From the NCBI GenBank assembly GCA_018398585.1, contig JAGTTD010000012.1, forward strand, positions 21,709,036 to 21,773,035: a stretch of 64,000 bases of DNA, written 5' to 3'. The position numbers were made by a program, and so were the translations under genes. Shown in pieces: positions 22,246-33,879 of this stretch. Under the pieces are notes generated by a model. It did no database searches and was not told where the DNA came from. It saw only the letters and a program-made list of their open reading frames with translations. Each line of letters starts with the position of its first letter. The stretch's first letter is position 1. Origin of the DNA: Simmondsia chinensis (taxonomy: Eukaryota > Streptophyta > Magnoliopsida > Caryophyllales > Simmondsiaceae).

Positions 22246-22257
22246 TGGTATCAGAGC
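22246..22257 (+). promoter_or_regulatory. Primer-binding site (tRNA-iMet)
   Basis: TGGTATCAGAGC, five bases after the left LTR, is complementary to the 3' end of initiator methionine tRNA. Confidence 0.88.
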
Positions 22258-22387
22258 TAGGTTATTAAGTATTGAGAAACTTTGGTATTAAGAAATTTAG
22301 TTGACTATTTGAGTTGGTATCTTTGATTATATTGAAGTTTAAAAGGTCTATGACAATGTGTTTTCTTGTATGATGTGGGTATAGGTT

Positions 22388-23470
22388 AAGTTGAGTGACA
22401 GAGGCAAAACGCTAGCATTTTTGAAGAGAAAGAGAACTTTGAGGGGAAAAAGCAAGGTCCCACCCCTGATTGAGGAGCACCGTAGTGAATCAGAGAATGA
22501 TACAAAAAAGTACCCTAGTGTGGATGATGTCCAACTAGAGAATAGACTTAATGGTCAAAATGACCAAAATTTAGGTGGCTCTTCTAGCCAGTTTGATGTT
22601 GCAGCAATGCACCAACTTATGACTAGTCTTTTGCAACATCAACAAGAAGTCTAAGCTATTCCTCCTCTTCGTTGACGAACTAAGGAGACCCCATTTAAGA
22701 GGTTGAGTAAGTTGAAAGCCCCAAAGTTCAAAGGAGTTGATGATCATTTGAAAGCCGAAAAGTGGATACGCGAGATGGACACATTGTTTGAGGCAACATC
22801 ATTCACTAATGAAGATAAGGTGTGAGTAGCCACCCCCTTTCTTAAGAGGAATGCAGAATTTTGGTGGACAACAGTCAATGTAGCATACCAGAGCATTATT
22901 GAGCCCTTGACTTGGGAGGAGTTTAGGGAGATCTTTTACAACCAGATTTTCCCCGAAGCACTTAGAATGGCAAAGTAGAATGAGTTTTATGAGCTAAAGC
23001 AAGGGGAGCAAATGTCAGTGTTGCAGTATGCCAACAAGTTTCATGAGTTGGTGCATTTCTGCCCAAGCATTATAGCATTAGAGAAGAGTAAGGGAAACAG
23101 ATTCGAGGATTGCTTCCTCGTATTAGGAGACGTCTGCTAAGCATTATCTTCAACAAATACAAGACAGTATTTGAGCGTGCCTTGAAAATTGAAGCATATT
23201 TGAAGTTAAATGAGCAAGAATACTCTACCAAGAAGAGGCCATATGATGCCAAGTTTCTGGGTGGAAAGTCTAACCGATCTGGTGGTAACGACAAGAAGTT
23301 CTATAAGAAGAATCCAGAGGTTTTTAGCACTGGACTCGGAATGTGATTACTATGGAAGGGTCCATCTTAGTGAATGCTATAAGAAGTCCGAGGTGTGCTA
23401 TGAGTGCAAAGAGAAGGAACATATAGCTCGTGATTGCCCTCTCAAGAATGGTGCCAAGGATAGAGCTAAT
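22388..23470 (+). pseudogene. Ty3-gypsy gag (capsid and zinc knuckle)
   Basis: It opens SDRGKTLAFLKRKRTLRG. After a stop near 22652 the capsid part resumes (PKFKGVDDHLKAEKWIREMD, AEFWWTTV, LTWEEFREIFYNQIFPEALR), which is the retrotransposon gag domain with its W and F positions. The nucleocapsid zinc knuckle CYECKEKEHIARDC (C-X2-C-X4-H-X4-C) lies at about 23396-23440. Several stops and at least one frameshift are present. Confidence 0.82.
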
Positions 23471-23812
23471 GATGACAGGCAAGGACCCAGGGGTAACGCT
23501 AGAGTGTTTATTATGACTCAAAAGGATGAGACTGCTAGTGACTGTGTGGTGATAGGCTCCCTTCACATCTATTCCTCTAGTGCATATATGTTACTTGACA
23601 CTAGAGCCTTCCACTGTTTTGTTGCTAAGAAATTTTCCTCTAAGTTGTCCTATGAGCCTAAACTGCTAGATGAACCCTTTTGTATTGTAACCCCATTAAG
23701 GTATGATGTAATTGATGATCTTGTACGTAAAGATTGTGTGATTAAAATAAGTGATGAGGAGTTAGTAGTGGACTTATTGCTCCTGGACATGGAGGATTTT
23801 GATGTGATTTAA
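23471..23812 (+). pseudogene. Ty3-gypsy aspartic protease
   Basis: The frame of the zinc knuckle continues to YMLLDTRAFHCFVAKKF, where the catalytic DTGA-S box reads DTRA: glycine is replaced by arginine and the serine by phenylalanine. LLLLDMEDFDVI near 23800 is the end of the fold. The stop at 23810 cuts the fusion to RT. Confidence 0.8.
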
Positions 23813-24149
23813 GGAATTAATTGGTTGTCTTCCTATCATGTACATTTGGATTATTTTGGAAAAAAGGGTTTCGTTTCATATTCCTAACCACCCATATTTT
23901 GTTTATCATGGAAACGGGTTAGATTCTCTAATATAGAATAAAGACTCTATGACTCCTATTAGAATAATTTTAGCCTTGAAAGCTAAAAGATCCTTAAGAA
24001 AGGAATGTTGAAGATACCTTTATCCTGTATTTAATAGCAGGAGGGATGATGTGAAGTTAGATGATGTTCACATTGTCAAGGAATTCCCTAATGTCTCTCC
24101 AAAGGATTAGCTAAGTTTGCCTCCAAATAGGGAGATTGAGTTTGAAATT

Positions 24150-24950
24150 GACATGGTACGTAGTAATAGCCTATATCCAAAGTTTCTTATAGAATTCCTC
24201 CCTCTAAACTACATGAATTGAAGGTGCAACTCCAAGAATTATTAGATAAAGGGTTCATCCGACCTAGTTTCTCACCTTGGGGTGCCCTAGTATTGTTTGT
24301 GCAGAAGAAAGATGGCAGTATAAGATTATGCATTGATTATAAAGAACTGAATAAGCTGATTGTTAAGAATAAGTATCCTTTATCTCGGATTGATGAATTA
24401 TTTGATCAGCTTCAAGGTGCTAAGATCTTTTCCAAGATTGACCTACTGTCTGGCTATCATCAACTAAAGATCAAGGAGAATAATGTGGCTAAGATTGCTT
24501 TTGAACAAGGTATGGCCATTACAAATTCTTGGTTATGCCTTTTGGACTAACGAATGCACCTGATGCTTTCATGGATTTGATGAACACGGTGTTTGATAAT
24601 ACCTATATCAATTTGTTGTTATATTCATAGATGACAAAGTAGGGAAAAGCACAAGGAGCATCTGAGAAAGTTGTAGCAAACCCTACATGAACACCACTTG
24701 TATGCGAAGTTGAGTAAGTGTGAGTTTTGGTTTGATAGCGTGGCATTCCTAGGCTATGTGATATCCAAAGATGAGATCGTAGTGTATCTAAGGAAAGTTG
24801 AAGCAGTGTTGAAGTGGAATTCGCCTATAAATGCAATAGAAGTTAGAAGCTTCTTCAGACTGGCTAGTTACTATAGAAGACTCATTGAGAAATTTTCACA
24901 TATTACACTTCCTCTTCCTCTTTTGACTAAAAAGGGAGTGAAGTGAGTGG
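24150..24950 (+). pseudogene. Ty3-gypsy reverse transcriptase
   Basis: [40 protein letters not shown] and [15 protein letters not shown] are RT blocks, the last holding the first catalytic Asp. The YIDD-type box survives as FIDD near 24625 but in a broken frame. LAGY-type connection sequence (CEFWFDSVAFLGYVISKD) follows at 24720. At least two frame changes. Confidence 0.85.
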
Positions 24951-24959
24951 ATAGTTAAT

Positions 24960-25440
24960 GTGAAAGGAGCTTTCAGGAGTTAAAGAAGAGGTTAGTATTA
25001 GCCCTCATACTTGCATTACTTACTGATGAAGGTAACTTTGTCATTTACAGTGATGCTTCCAAGAAACGACTCGGTTGTATGCTAATGCATAATGAAAAGG
25101 TGATAGCTTATGCATCTCGATAATTAAAACCTCATGAAAAGAGTTATCCAACACATGACTTAGAATTGGCAGTGGTGATATTTAATTTGAAGATTTGGAG
25201 ACACTACCTCTATGGTGAATCTTGCCAAATTTATACTAACCACAAGAATTTGAAGTACTTGTTTACTCAAAAAGAGTTGAACTTGAGGCAGAGGAGATAG
25301 TTGGAGTTGATCAAGGATTATGATATGACCATTAATCACCATCTTGAAGACCATTAATCACCATCTTGAAGAAGCAAATGTAGTTGCAGATATACTGAGC
25401 AAGAAATTGGTGGGTAACTTAGCTACCTTGATCACTTCTT
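24960..25440 (+). pseudogene. Ty3-gypsy RNase H
   Basis: FVIYSDASKKRLGCML carries the first RNase H Asp; ASR and [20 protein letters not shown] with [16 protein letters not shown] are the later blocks. Stops interrupt it (25122, 25299). A short direct duplication of CCATTAATCACCATCTTGAA occurs at 25330-25370. Confidence 0.78.
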
Positions 25441-25460
25441 AGCCAAAGCTACATAGAGAT

Positions 25461-26630
25461 TTGAAGGAAATGCAAATTGAGGTGTGTATTCATGATAAGA
25501 AGGTTGGTGTCTCAGCTAATCTGGTCGCACAACTTCCATTGTTAGAGAAGATCAAGGTTGCTCAACAAAATGACTCTTTTTTGATTAAGACGAAAGGTAA
25601 GGTGTCAAATAGAGAATCCTTAGATTTTCTGTTACATGATGATGGTGTCTTATATTTTGGTGATAGATTATGTGTACTTAATGATCCAACAATTACGAAG
25701 GAGATCATGGAAGAAGCATACAGTTCTCGCTTTTCTGTGCATCCTGTAGGTACGAAGGTATATCGAGACCTAAGAAGCTGCGAAGCGAGATGTTGCTGAT
25801 TTTGTGGCTAAGTTCTTTGTTTGTAAGCAGGTGAAGGCGGAGCATCAAAAGCATGGTGGATGACCATAGTCATTGGAAGTGCCTAAATGGAAATGGCATC
25901 AACTTTTCATGGATTTTATTATTAGCTTATCGAGGATTGTTAAGAAGACTGATGCAATTTGGGTCATTGTCGATAGACTTACAGAGAGTGTGCATTTTCT
26001 TCCTATTAGAGTTGATACTCCTTTAGATAAGTTGGCGGAGTTATACATTGATATAGTGTTGCTATTGCATTGTGTGCCAGTTGCGATTGTTTCTGACAGA
26101 GACCCGAGGTTTGTGTCTAGATTTTGGGAGAGTCTACTGAAAGCTAAGGGGACTAGGCTGAGTTTGAGTATCACTTACCATCCTCAGATAAATGGGCAGA
26201 CTGAGAGGGCTATTCAAACTTTAGAGGACATGCTACGTGCCTGTGTTATAGACCTTGGGGGTAATTGTGATAATTATATGAGTTTTGTAGAGTTAGCTTA
26301 TAATAACAGATGCCATTCTAGCATTGGGATGGCACTATGTGAGGCTTTGTTTGGGAAAAAAATGCAGAACTCCCTTGTTTAAGAACGATGGTAGGGAAAT
26401 AAAATTGTTGGGTCTTGAGATTGTGCAAGATGTTGAAGAAAATGTCAAGTTAATTAGAGAGAGAATGAAGAGAAGCCAGGATAGGCAAAAGAGTTGGGAA
26501 AACAAGTATAAAAGATCATTGGAGGTTTTAGTGGCCGACTATGTTTATCTGAAGGTATCCCCAACTAAGGGTGTGATGAGATTTGGGAAAAGAGGTGAAT
26601 TAAGTCCGTGTTTTGTAGGACCATTTTAGA
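25461..26630 (+). pseudogene. Ty3-gypsy integrase
   Basis: After a degraded zinc-binding N-terminus, the core reads WKWHQLFMDFIISLSR (first D), AIVSDRDPRFVSRFWESLL (second D) and HPQINGQTERAIQTLEDMLR (catalytic E). The D,D-35-E triad is therefore present, in the open stretch 25873-26382. A frameshift near 26380 moves the C-terminal part (YVYLKVSPTKGVMRFGKRGE, a GPY-type region) to another frame. Confidence 0.85.
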
Positions 26631-26980
26631 TTTTAGTGAGAGGTGGGGATGTAGCTAATAGAGTAGCCTTGCTGCCGGAATTGTCCAGAGTATATAATGT
26701 ATTTTATGTCTTTCAATTGAGAAAAGTATATTCCTGATCCTAGTCATGTGATACGATATGAACCATTGCAAGTACATGAAGATTTGACTTATGTGGAACG
26801 TCCAGTTTGCATAATTGATCTAAAGGAAGAAAAACTAAGGCTTAAAACTATCCTATATGTCAATATTCAATGGAGTATTATTACCCTACAGAGGCAACAT
26901 GGGAGACAAAAGAATAGATGAGAAGCAAATACCCAGATTTATTTAAAAATGAAAGTAAGCTTCAAGGACGAAACTTTTAT

Positions 26981-26994
26981 TTAAGGGGTGAGGA
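26981..26994 (+). promoter_or_regulatory. Polypurine tract
   Basis: AAGGGGTGAGGA directly before the right LTR start TGTAAT. Confidence 0.75.
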
Positions 26995-28406
26995 TGTAAT
27001 ACTCAGTCTAATTAAATTGGATTACGTATTATAATATTATTATAACTCACTATTCTTTCAAATATTCTATAAATTAAATAATGGGCGAATTTTAGAAAAG
27101 GCTCATTGGTAATATTAGAATTATATAAATATATATAAAAAAGGAAAAGGGTTTTAACCCGAACTTCTGTTTTCATTCTCTCTTCTAACTCTCTCTCTCT
27201 CTCTCTCTCTCTCTTTCTATTAAAATAGCCCCCCTCCCCCTTCTTCTCAAAGGACAAACTCTAAATTCACCATATGTAATCAATGATCGTAAAAAATTGT
27301 AGCATCTCAGCCACAAATTTGTCATTCCCTATTCCCCTCCTTTGATAGGTTTTCTAGGCTAGATACGTAACATAGTTTGGATATTAAATTAGAAGATATT
27401 GAAGGTAAGTATATCACTCCCCCTACTTATTTACGAAATATGATTATTTTATATTATTTGATGTATAAAATTTATAATTGAGCGATTTATTAATTTATTA
27501 AAGTAGGGTTGGGTATATGTGTTTGATTGATTATATGATTACTACCCTTATGATTTGGCATTATATTAAGTTATTCGTTGATTCGATGATAGAATATGTG
27601 ATTTTCAAAAGAAGTTGTACTTGTGATATTGTGGATATAATTTTTTATAACTTGTTATCTAAATTGAAAGGTTCATAAGGAAAGAGCTCATATATACTAC
27701 GTTGACCCTAAGGGGTTTATCGACTATACAATGTGTCTTAAAAGAGCCTGTGTGGCTGATGAATTGAATGTGATATCAATTCGAATGTGACTTATGCAAA
27801 ATTCGATCTGTGGCCTTGTCGCGGATACTATACCAATAGTAGTCTCCAATTGATCTTTGAGCTAAATCAAGGAAATTATGTAGAAAAAATTATAATATTA
27901 AGTGAGGTTTTATTTCTCTTGTTATATGATCACTGAGGATATATTGGATTTCCTTATTTACATTGCATTTATTTATTTTCCTGTTTTAAATGATGCGTCT
28001 AGTCCGGGTAGCGTATGTGGTGTACTTCCTGAGTTTGTTGTTGGCTCACCCGTGTCCTCCACTTTCCCGATTAATAGCATGTGGCAGTATGAGAGAGATA
28101 AGGAAGGTAGAGTGGGAGCATTATTTTAGTTTCATAGCTTCAGATATTAAAGAAATTCCATTGCGTGATGTTATAGACCATTTGATAGATTGTAATTCTA
28201 GTTTTTGTACTATTAGCTTTAATTGTTAGTATTGATGTTAATTGGAATTCAACATATTATATTGCATGTAGACTTCTACGGAAATTTTGAAACTATGTAT
28301 TGGAAACCTTCGGGCTTCGTGCTATGATGAGGAAATTCATGATAGTACGATTGTGTAGTGCCTTTCTGATTTAACACTATTTGCTACATTATTCTGGGCC
28401 GTTACA
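26995..28406 (+). repeat. Right LTR of the Ty3-gypsy element
   Basis: 1412 bp, beginning TGTAATACTC and ending GGCCGTTACA, with a (CT)n stretch near 27190-27215. Confidence 0.9.
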
Positions 28407-28650
28407 GACTTATGCGAACAACCTAGTGTTGGACTTACCCCTTATTCTAACTCTCGAACAACTTGACCATGGCCAAATCATTCCCTTCAAAATGAAGCTC
28501 AAGCTTCTTACCAAAAGCCCATGCTCACTCTACCAATTGGATTTTCTCAATGTCCTCTACCCAAATAAGATTCGGCCTTACCCCATCACGGGCTATAACA
28601 TTATCCCTCCTCACCAATTTCTTATTCCTGCGGCAATTATGTTAGGAGAG
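28407..28650 (-). pseudogene. Half-LINE copy 1, ORF1 C-terminus
   Basis: The minus-strand frame gives a basic stretch (RRNKKLVRRDNVIARDG), then VEDIEKIQLVE, stop, AWAFGKKLELHFEGND and LAMVKLFES. This is the C-terminal motif of LINE ORF1 proteins (compare TLEMGKRLGLNFDGFD at the right window edge). It has at least two stops. With the gypsy element removed at its target duplication, this frame runs straight into the LINE 3' UTR at 20260-19923, with no ORF2 between. Confidence 0.6.
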
Positions 28651-29338
28651 TAATCCAGAATCAATTCTAAAATTTCTTTTTTCACAAAGACCATTCCAAA
28701 TTCTCCATTAAATTACACTTGGATCACTTGCTAAATTGTTGTTGGATACCTTGTTTCCATAAGCACCCAAGCCATGTCCAAGCACCTCATTGCGAAGGTT
28801 CTAGTATCAGTTCAAAAGAATTTGCCTCATATTTTAGCTATTGCAGAAAAGCTCTGCTTAGTTTAGTAATGGATGGGCAAACCATATATCATGATCCAAA
28901 CTCTTTGATTTAATGAGCAAAGGGATATTGATTTAGGTGAAATAAATATGAGCTTAGTAGGCTGTTCCACCTAATAAAAATTAGTTTTAAGATAGAATTT
29001 CACTTGAAATTGTATGACGACCTCATTTATTTCCTGCTCATGAGTTAACCTAAGGTCTGGTGAAAATTTTATACTCATGGCTTGACAGGGGCACCCTACT
29101 CAAGATGTTCACATTGCTCTTTTTGAGCTACTATATAGCATTTATAGGTTACCATTTGACATTCCTATTTTATGAGATTGTGTTGTTGTATTGTTTTGAC
29201 TTTTTTTGATTCTCGCTCTTATAGAGGCTGGCTCAAATTTCACTTTTACGAGTTATCAATTTTGATTACGACCTTATCGCTAATTATGAGAAAAGGATCA
29301 CATTTGACATGGGTAAAAAACAAATATTTTTATTGAGT
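28651..29338. other. Unassigned stretch
   Basis: It probably includes more of half-LINE ORF1 and part of the 5' LTR of the copia element to the right, but neither can be read clearly. Confidence 0.35.
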
Positions 29339-29355
29339 AAATAATAAAAAGCTAA
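29339..29355. repeat. Target-site duplication, left copy (inverted L1)
   Basis: AAATAATAAAAAGCTAA, identical to 31380-31396. Confidence 0.9.
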
Positions 29356-30046
29356 TCGGCAAATATCAAGTGAGTTAAGTTCAACTTTCGGCATTTGGGA
29401 TGAAATTTATATGATGTATCAGCTCCCACATCCTTAAGGACACGAGACAAATAATCCATACAAAGAATAAAAAGATATGGGGAGATCGGGTCACCTTGTC
29501 TCAAGCCTCGGGCGCCCGGGAAGAAACCCACTAGTTCTCCATTCATCTGGATCGAGTAGGTGGGAGTCATGACACAAAGTTTAATCCAATCTATGAATTT
29601 TTCCGGAAAGTTAAGCCCTTCCAGTAAATCAAAAAGGAAATCCCAACTCACAGTATCGTAGGCTTTCCTAATATCAATTTTCATGAAGTATCGTGGAGAC
29701 AAGTGTGCCCGGTTGTAATGTTTGATGATCTCTTGGCTCAATAAAATGTTGTCGAAAATCGAACGACCTCGAACAAACGCCCCTTGAGAAAGATTTGTAA
29801 TCTTATGCAAGACCTCACATAGCCGGTTAGCTATGATCTTGGATATGATTTTATAGAGAACATTACAACATGCTATTGGCCTGTACTCTCCCACCACTTG
29901 CGGATCACTAACTTTCGGTATGAGACACAAAGCTATAGTATTTAGGCACTTCAAGAGTTTTCCCTTTTCAAAGAAGTCCATCATTGCCCGGGTGACATCC
30001 TCCCCTATAATCTCCCAACAGTGACGGTAGAACTTTCCTACGCTTC
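29356..30046 (-). pseudogene. L1 reverse transcriptase, inverted 5' part
   Basis: An open frame of about 210 residues is intact over most of the segment. It includes GEYRPIACCNVLYKIISKII, FVRGRSIFDNILLSQE, MKIDIRKAYDTVSWDFL (first catalytic Asp) and GLRQGDPISPYLFILCMDYL, and ends LNLTHLIFAD. The second D of the FADD box is at the inversion breakpoint. The 5' truncation is at GKFYRHCWEII. Confidence 0.9.
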
Positions 30047-31240
30047 TGCTTCTATTTGCTAGAGGTGACCAAGACTCTGTTAAAGCTATTTGGGGGACAT
30101 TCCTTAAATTTTCTCACGCTTCTGGGCTTGAACCAAATATAACAAAATGTAGTATTTGTTTTTCGGGAGTTAAACAGGAAGACCGAGAGGCTATTGTGAA
30201 TAATTTGGAGTTTGGTATTGAGGCTCTACCCTTGAAATATTTGGGTATTCCGATTTTGAGGACTAGACTAAAGGTTGATCAGTATGGTCCTTTATTCGAT
30301 AGGATAAAGGAGCGTATTTTTGGTTGGCAACATCAAAAAATCTCTTATGCGGGGCGAAGGGAGCTGGTTAATTCGGCCCTAATGAGTGTTATGTCTTTTT
30401 GGGGTAATCTTGTCCTTTGTCCCTCATGCTTGGGATAAACTCTGTTGGCCTGTTAATGAAGGGGGCCTTGGTATAAAACAAATCGAAAGTTGGAACCTTG
30501 CTCAAATAATGCGTACTCTCTGGTACATTCAGGATAAGAAGGATTCGTTGTGGGTCCGATGGGTTCATGAGATCTATATGAAAAAGGGTGAGTTTTGGCA
30601 TTTGAGTGCAGCAACAGATGATTCTTCTGTTTGGAAGATGTTGATGATATGTCGGGATAGTTTGGTTGCTCAGTCTGCTTCGGTTCAGGATGCCCAGCAG
30701 AAATTACTTAGCTGCGTTAGGGGCTGATCAGTTCAAATGTAGCAGAGCTTATCACCTATTGCGAACTCACCGAGAGCAAACTCACTGGGGCCGCACGGTT
30801 AGGGGTAAGTTTTCTTTTCCCAAGCACAATTTTATTTTGTGGTTAGCCATATCGGGGGGGTTGTTGACAGATGATAAATTACAAAGCCGAGGAGTACAGC
30901 TAGCTAGTCGTTGTGCTATGTGTAAGCAGGCTAGTGAATCTATCGAGCATTTATTTTTTGAGTGTGTGTGGTCAAAAGATGTGTGGCTCGGCATTTGTCA
31001 ATGGAGCGGTATATGTTTTTTCACAACACTCCAGCAATGTTTTGATTGGTTCGGAAAGAAGATTCGAAGTCGGTTGTTTGAGTCACATATTAAACGGGCA
31101 TGTTTTGCTGCGACAGTTTACATGATTTGGACAACCAGGAATGGAAAAATTTTCAAGGAGTTAGACAGATGTAAAAGTTGGGTGATAAGAGAAATTCAGA
31201 AATTAATTTGGTATCGGGTCAATTTTATGATTTAGTTCTT
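30047..31240 (+). pseudogene. L1 RT thumb and zf-RVT domain, 3' part
   Basis: Starts LLLFARGDQDSVKAIWG and continues ALPLKYLGIPILRTRL, WQHQKISYAGRRELVNSAL. About 50 residues are missing at 30410-30430, where the next block is HAWDKLCWPVNEGGLGIKQI. A frameshift near 30720 precedes the RT zinc-binding domain (CAMCKQASESIEHLFFEC, C-X2-C-X8-H-X4-C). The frame ends at 31235, followed by a 3' UTR and the A-tail. Confidence 0.88.
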
Positions 31241-31379
31241 ATGAATTTCTTTTTGGTTTGTCCTCTGTTAGATTGAGTGTATAGGGGCCTTTTGGCTTTT
31301 ATTTTTGCATACTTTGATATTGTTTTGTACAGGATTTTGATATATATTGAATTTGCGCTTGCCTTTTGGAAAAAAAAAA

Positions 31380-31396
31380 AAATAATAAAAAGCTAA
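31380..31396. repeat. Target-site duplication, right copy (inverted L1)
   Basis: AAATAATAAAAAGCTAA, identical to 29339-29355. Confidence 0.9.
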
Positions 31397-31559
31397 AAGA
31401 TTTGCAAAAATGAATGGTTTATTGTAAATATAGAATATTTTATGGTTGATTGATATATCCTTAACACATTAATTATATATTTAAGGTATTCTTTTCTTCC
31501 TTATCATTGTCTTTTATAACGTCAAATTTTAACAAACCTGAATTCATTGTTCTCCATAT

Positions 31560-32400
31560 ATCTGAGAAGAATTATTTGCCATGGACCCTTGATGTAGAGA
31601 TTCATCTTAAAGCTATGAATCTTGGAGAAACAATCAAAAGGGGAATAGCACATCCATGCAGGATCTTGCTAAAGTAATATATTTCTTCGGCATCATCTCC
31701 AAGAAGGATTCAAAGCTAAATATCTTATCATGAAGGATAGATATGACCTTTGGATAAATTCAAAAGAAAAATTTGACCATAAAAAATCTATGATTCTTCC
31801 CAGAGCTCGCTATGAATGGATTTACCTACGACTGCAAAATCCCAAAATTGTAAGCGAGTACAACTCTATGGTATTTAAAATTACCTCCAGACTGAAATTG
31901 TGCGGGGAGAATATTACTGATGGAGATATGTTAGAAAAAGCATTCTCCACTTTTCATGCATCGAATATGCTCCTGTAGCAGCAATATCGAGAAAAGGGAT
32001 TTAAAAAAATACTCTGACCAAAACAATGAACTGTGGATGAAAAATCATCAGTCACGACCAACTGGATTAGAAGTATTCTCTGAAGTAAATGCTATAACAT
32101 ATGACTATTGGTGACGTGGTTGAGGTCGTAAACATGGACGTGGTTGTGGAGGTGGCCGTTTGCGAGGTTATAGTCACAATCAAGATAAGTGAAACTCTAG
32201 TACCCAAAATGGACCAAAATTCAAGAAGTCCATAGATTACAAGGTGAAGAATAGAAAGGGAAAATTCCATCAACAAAATTTGTTAAGGGATCTAGAAGCA
32301 AATTGCTATAGATGCGATATAAAAGATCGTTGGACTCATACTTGTCGTACGACAGACCACTTTGTGGACTTTTACCAAGCATTGTAAAAGGGAAAGAAAA
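31560..32400 (+). pseudogene. copia D gag
   Basis: YLPWTLDVEIHLKAMNLGET, then in a second frame MKDRYDLWINSKEKFDH and ILPRARYEWIYLRLQNPKIV with KLCGENITDGDMLEKAFSTF. This is the UBN2-type capsid of Ty1-copia. A zinc knuckle (CYRCDIKDRWTHTC) follows near 32310. Confidence 0.78.
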
Positions 32401-32409
32401 ACTTGCAAA

Positions 32410-33420
32410 AATAAATTTTATTGAAAATCATTCTCCACTCAATAAAATGCATCTAGATGTGACTGTTTTTTTTTAGAAGCTAGTGGGAGAATTGATTATT
32501 TGATCGAAAATGGGAGTATTTAACTAGAGTGAAATATTTACTTTCAAGTATATTATATTGTGAACAAACTAATGTAATTTTAATAAAATAATGTTATTTT
32601 ATTGAGAACAAACTAGTGTAATAGTATTATTTTATTTTGATATATTTAGTTATATGTTAAATAAATTTATACTTTTACTATGCATTTTAAAGAAACAAAA
32701 ATCGCAATTTATTTCATCATAATATATCACAACATAAAAAAAAAAAAAAACATATTTCCTAACTAAACATGTAATCAGACCCCATAGCTACAAGACAAAT
32801 GATCGGGACATAAAACTACAAAAATCTATACAGATAATCTCCCATTTTTGTATGACCCAAAGTTGAAACATAAAAAAGAGACTTATTACAGTAGTATCAA
32901 CAAAAATAAAAAATGAAAGGTAAGACATATTGACGTAAAAGATTGAAGAATGAAAGATGTAAATTTTTAAGTGGTTTGATTTATGATGGGGTAGAATATA
33001 TTTATAGAATAAATTTACTGCTTATGACCGTTGAAACTAGCCATTATTAGCTATTAGATTACTGCTCATGACTGTTAAACTTTAGCCATTTTTAAAGCTT
33101 AAGATGTAGTCATTTCTACTTATTGGACAGATAATTTTCTAATTATCAATGAACAAAATAATAAAATCATTATAGATACACAATATTTGGACACAATTAT
33201 GTATATACATAACAGTTTGCTATACTTTGAAATTATACACACATCTAAGTTTGTATTGCTAGTTTTAAAATATACAATTTTTGTTGTCCAAAAAGAAGGA
33301 TAAAATATAACCGGAAAAGTTCAAATATAATGATAAAGCTGAGTTTAAAATATACTATTGCATATTATATTATATTATGATGTTTTATGATGATGCTCAT
33401 AATTTTGTTAACATTTATAT
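32410..33420. other. AT-rich insertion between copia D gag and protease
   Basis: No coding. It includes the word TTGATTTATGATGGGGTAGA and an A15 run at 32738-32752. It may be an unrecognised LTR fragment. Confidence 0.35.
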
Positions 33421-33440
33421 GTATTTATATTTGAAGAAAT

Positions 33441-33626
33441 ATGGATTTGGTTAAAGCTGATGGTAGTGATTTATGTTTGGCAGACAGCGCAACCACACAC
33501 TCCATCCTCAAAAGCAAAATGTATCTTTCTCAGCAACAGTTAACCCAAGCAAACGTTAATACAATATCGACTGTTTTAAATTTAATTGAAGGCTCCAACA
33601 GAGCACATATTGTATTCTCTGGATGA
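33441..33626 (+). pseudogene. copia D protease
   Basis: DLCLADSATTHSILKSKMYL with D-S-A replacing the usual D-S-G, followed by ANVNTISTVLNLIEGS. Stop at 33624. Confidence 0.72.
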
Positions 33627-33879
33627 ATAAAACTAAGCATAAGCGATGCTCTGTTTTCTAGTTAATCTTAGAGAAACCTCATCAGCTTTCGAGATATCCG
33701 TCACAATGGTTATCATACTGAAACTATAAACGAGAGTGACAAAGAATACCTTTACATTACATCGTTTATTTCAGGAAAGAAGCATATAGTGGAAAAATTA
33801 TCAGCACTCTCTTTTGGATTATATTACACTTATATGAATCTAGTCTAAAGTAGTGGTTAACCAAAAGTTAACATATCCA

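Larger units (their letters stand above)
20261..28406 (+). mobile_element. Ty3-gypsy LTR retrotransposon (chromovirus-like), complete but decayed
   Basis: Two LTRs (20261-22240 and 26995-28406) enclose gag, protease, RT, RNase H and integrase in that order, all on the + strand, which is the Ty3-gypsy arrangement. GACTT at 20256-20260 and 28407-28411 is a perfect 5-bp target duplication. The right LTR runs TGTAATACTC to GGCCGTTACA; the left begins GGTAATACCC (T to G) and ends GTTACC. The left LTR is 570 bp longer because of a nested element. Stops and frameshifts in every domain make it inactive. A VEEATWE-like tail after integrase (here TEATWETKE) suggests a Tekay/Del-type chromovirus, unproven. 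Confidence 0.9.
29356..31379 (+). mobile_element. L1-type LINE with twin-priming inversion
   Basis: The element has two parts in opposite orientation. 29356-30046 reads on the minus strand as the RT fingers and palm and stops at the codons for FAD. From 30047 the plus strand continues from the next residues (LLLFARGDQ). A perfect 17-bp duplication flanks the whole, and the plus part ends in A11 next to it. An inverted 5' segment with a plus-oriented, poly(A)-bearing 3' segment is the signature of twin priming. It inserted into the 5' LTR region of the copia element at 31.4-39.4 kb. Confidence 0.9.
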
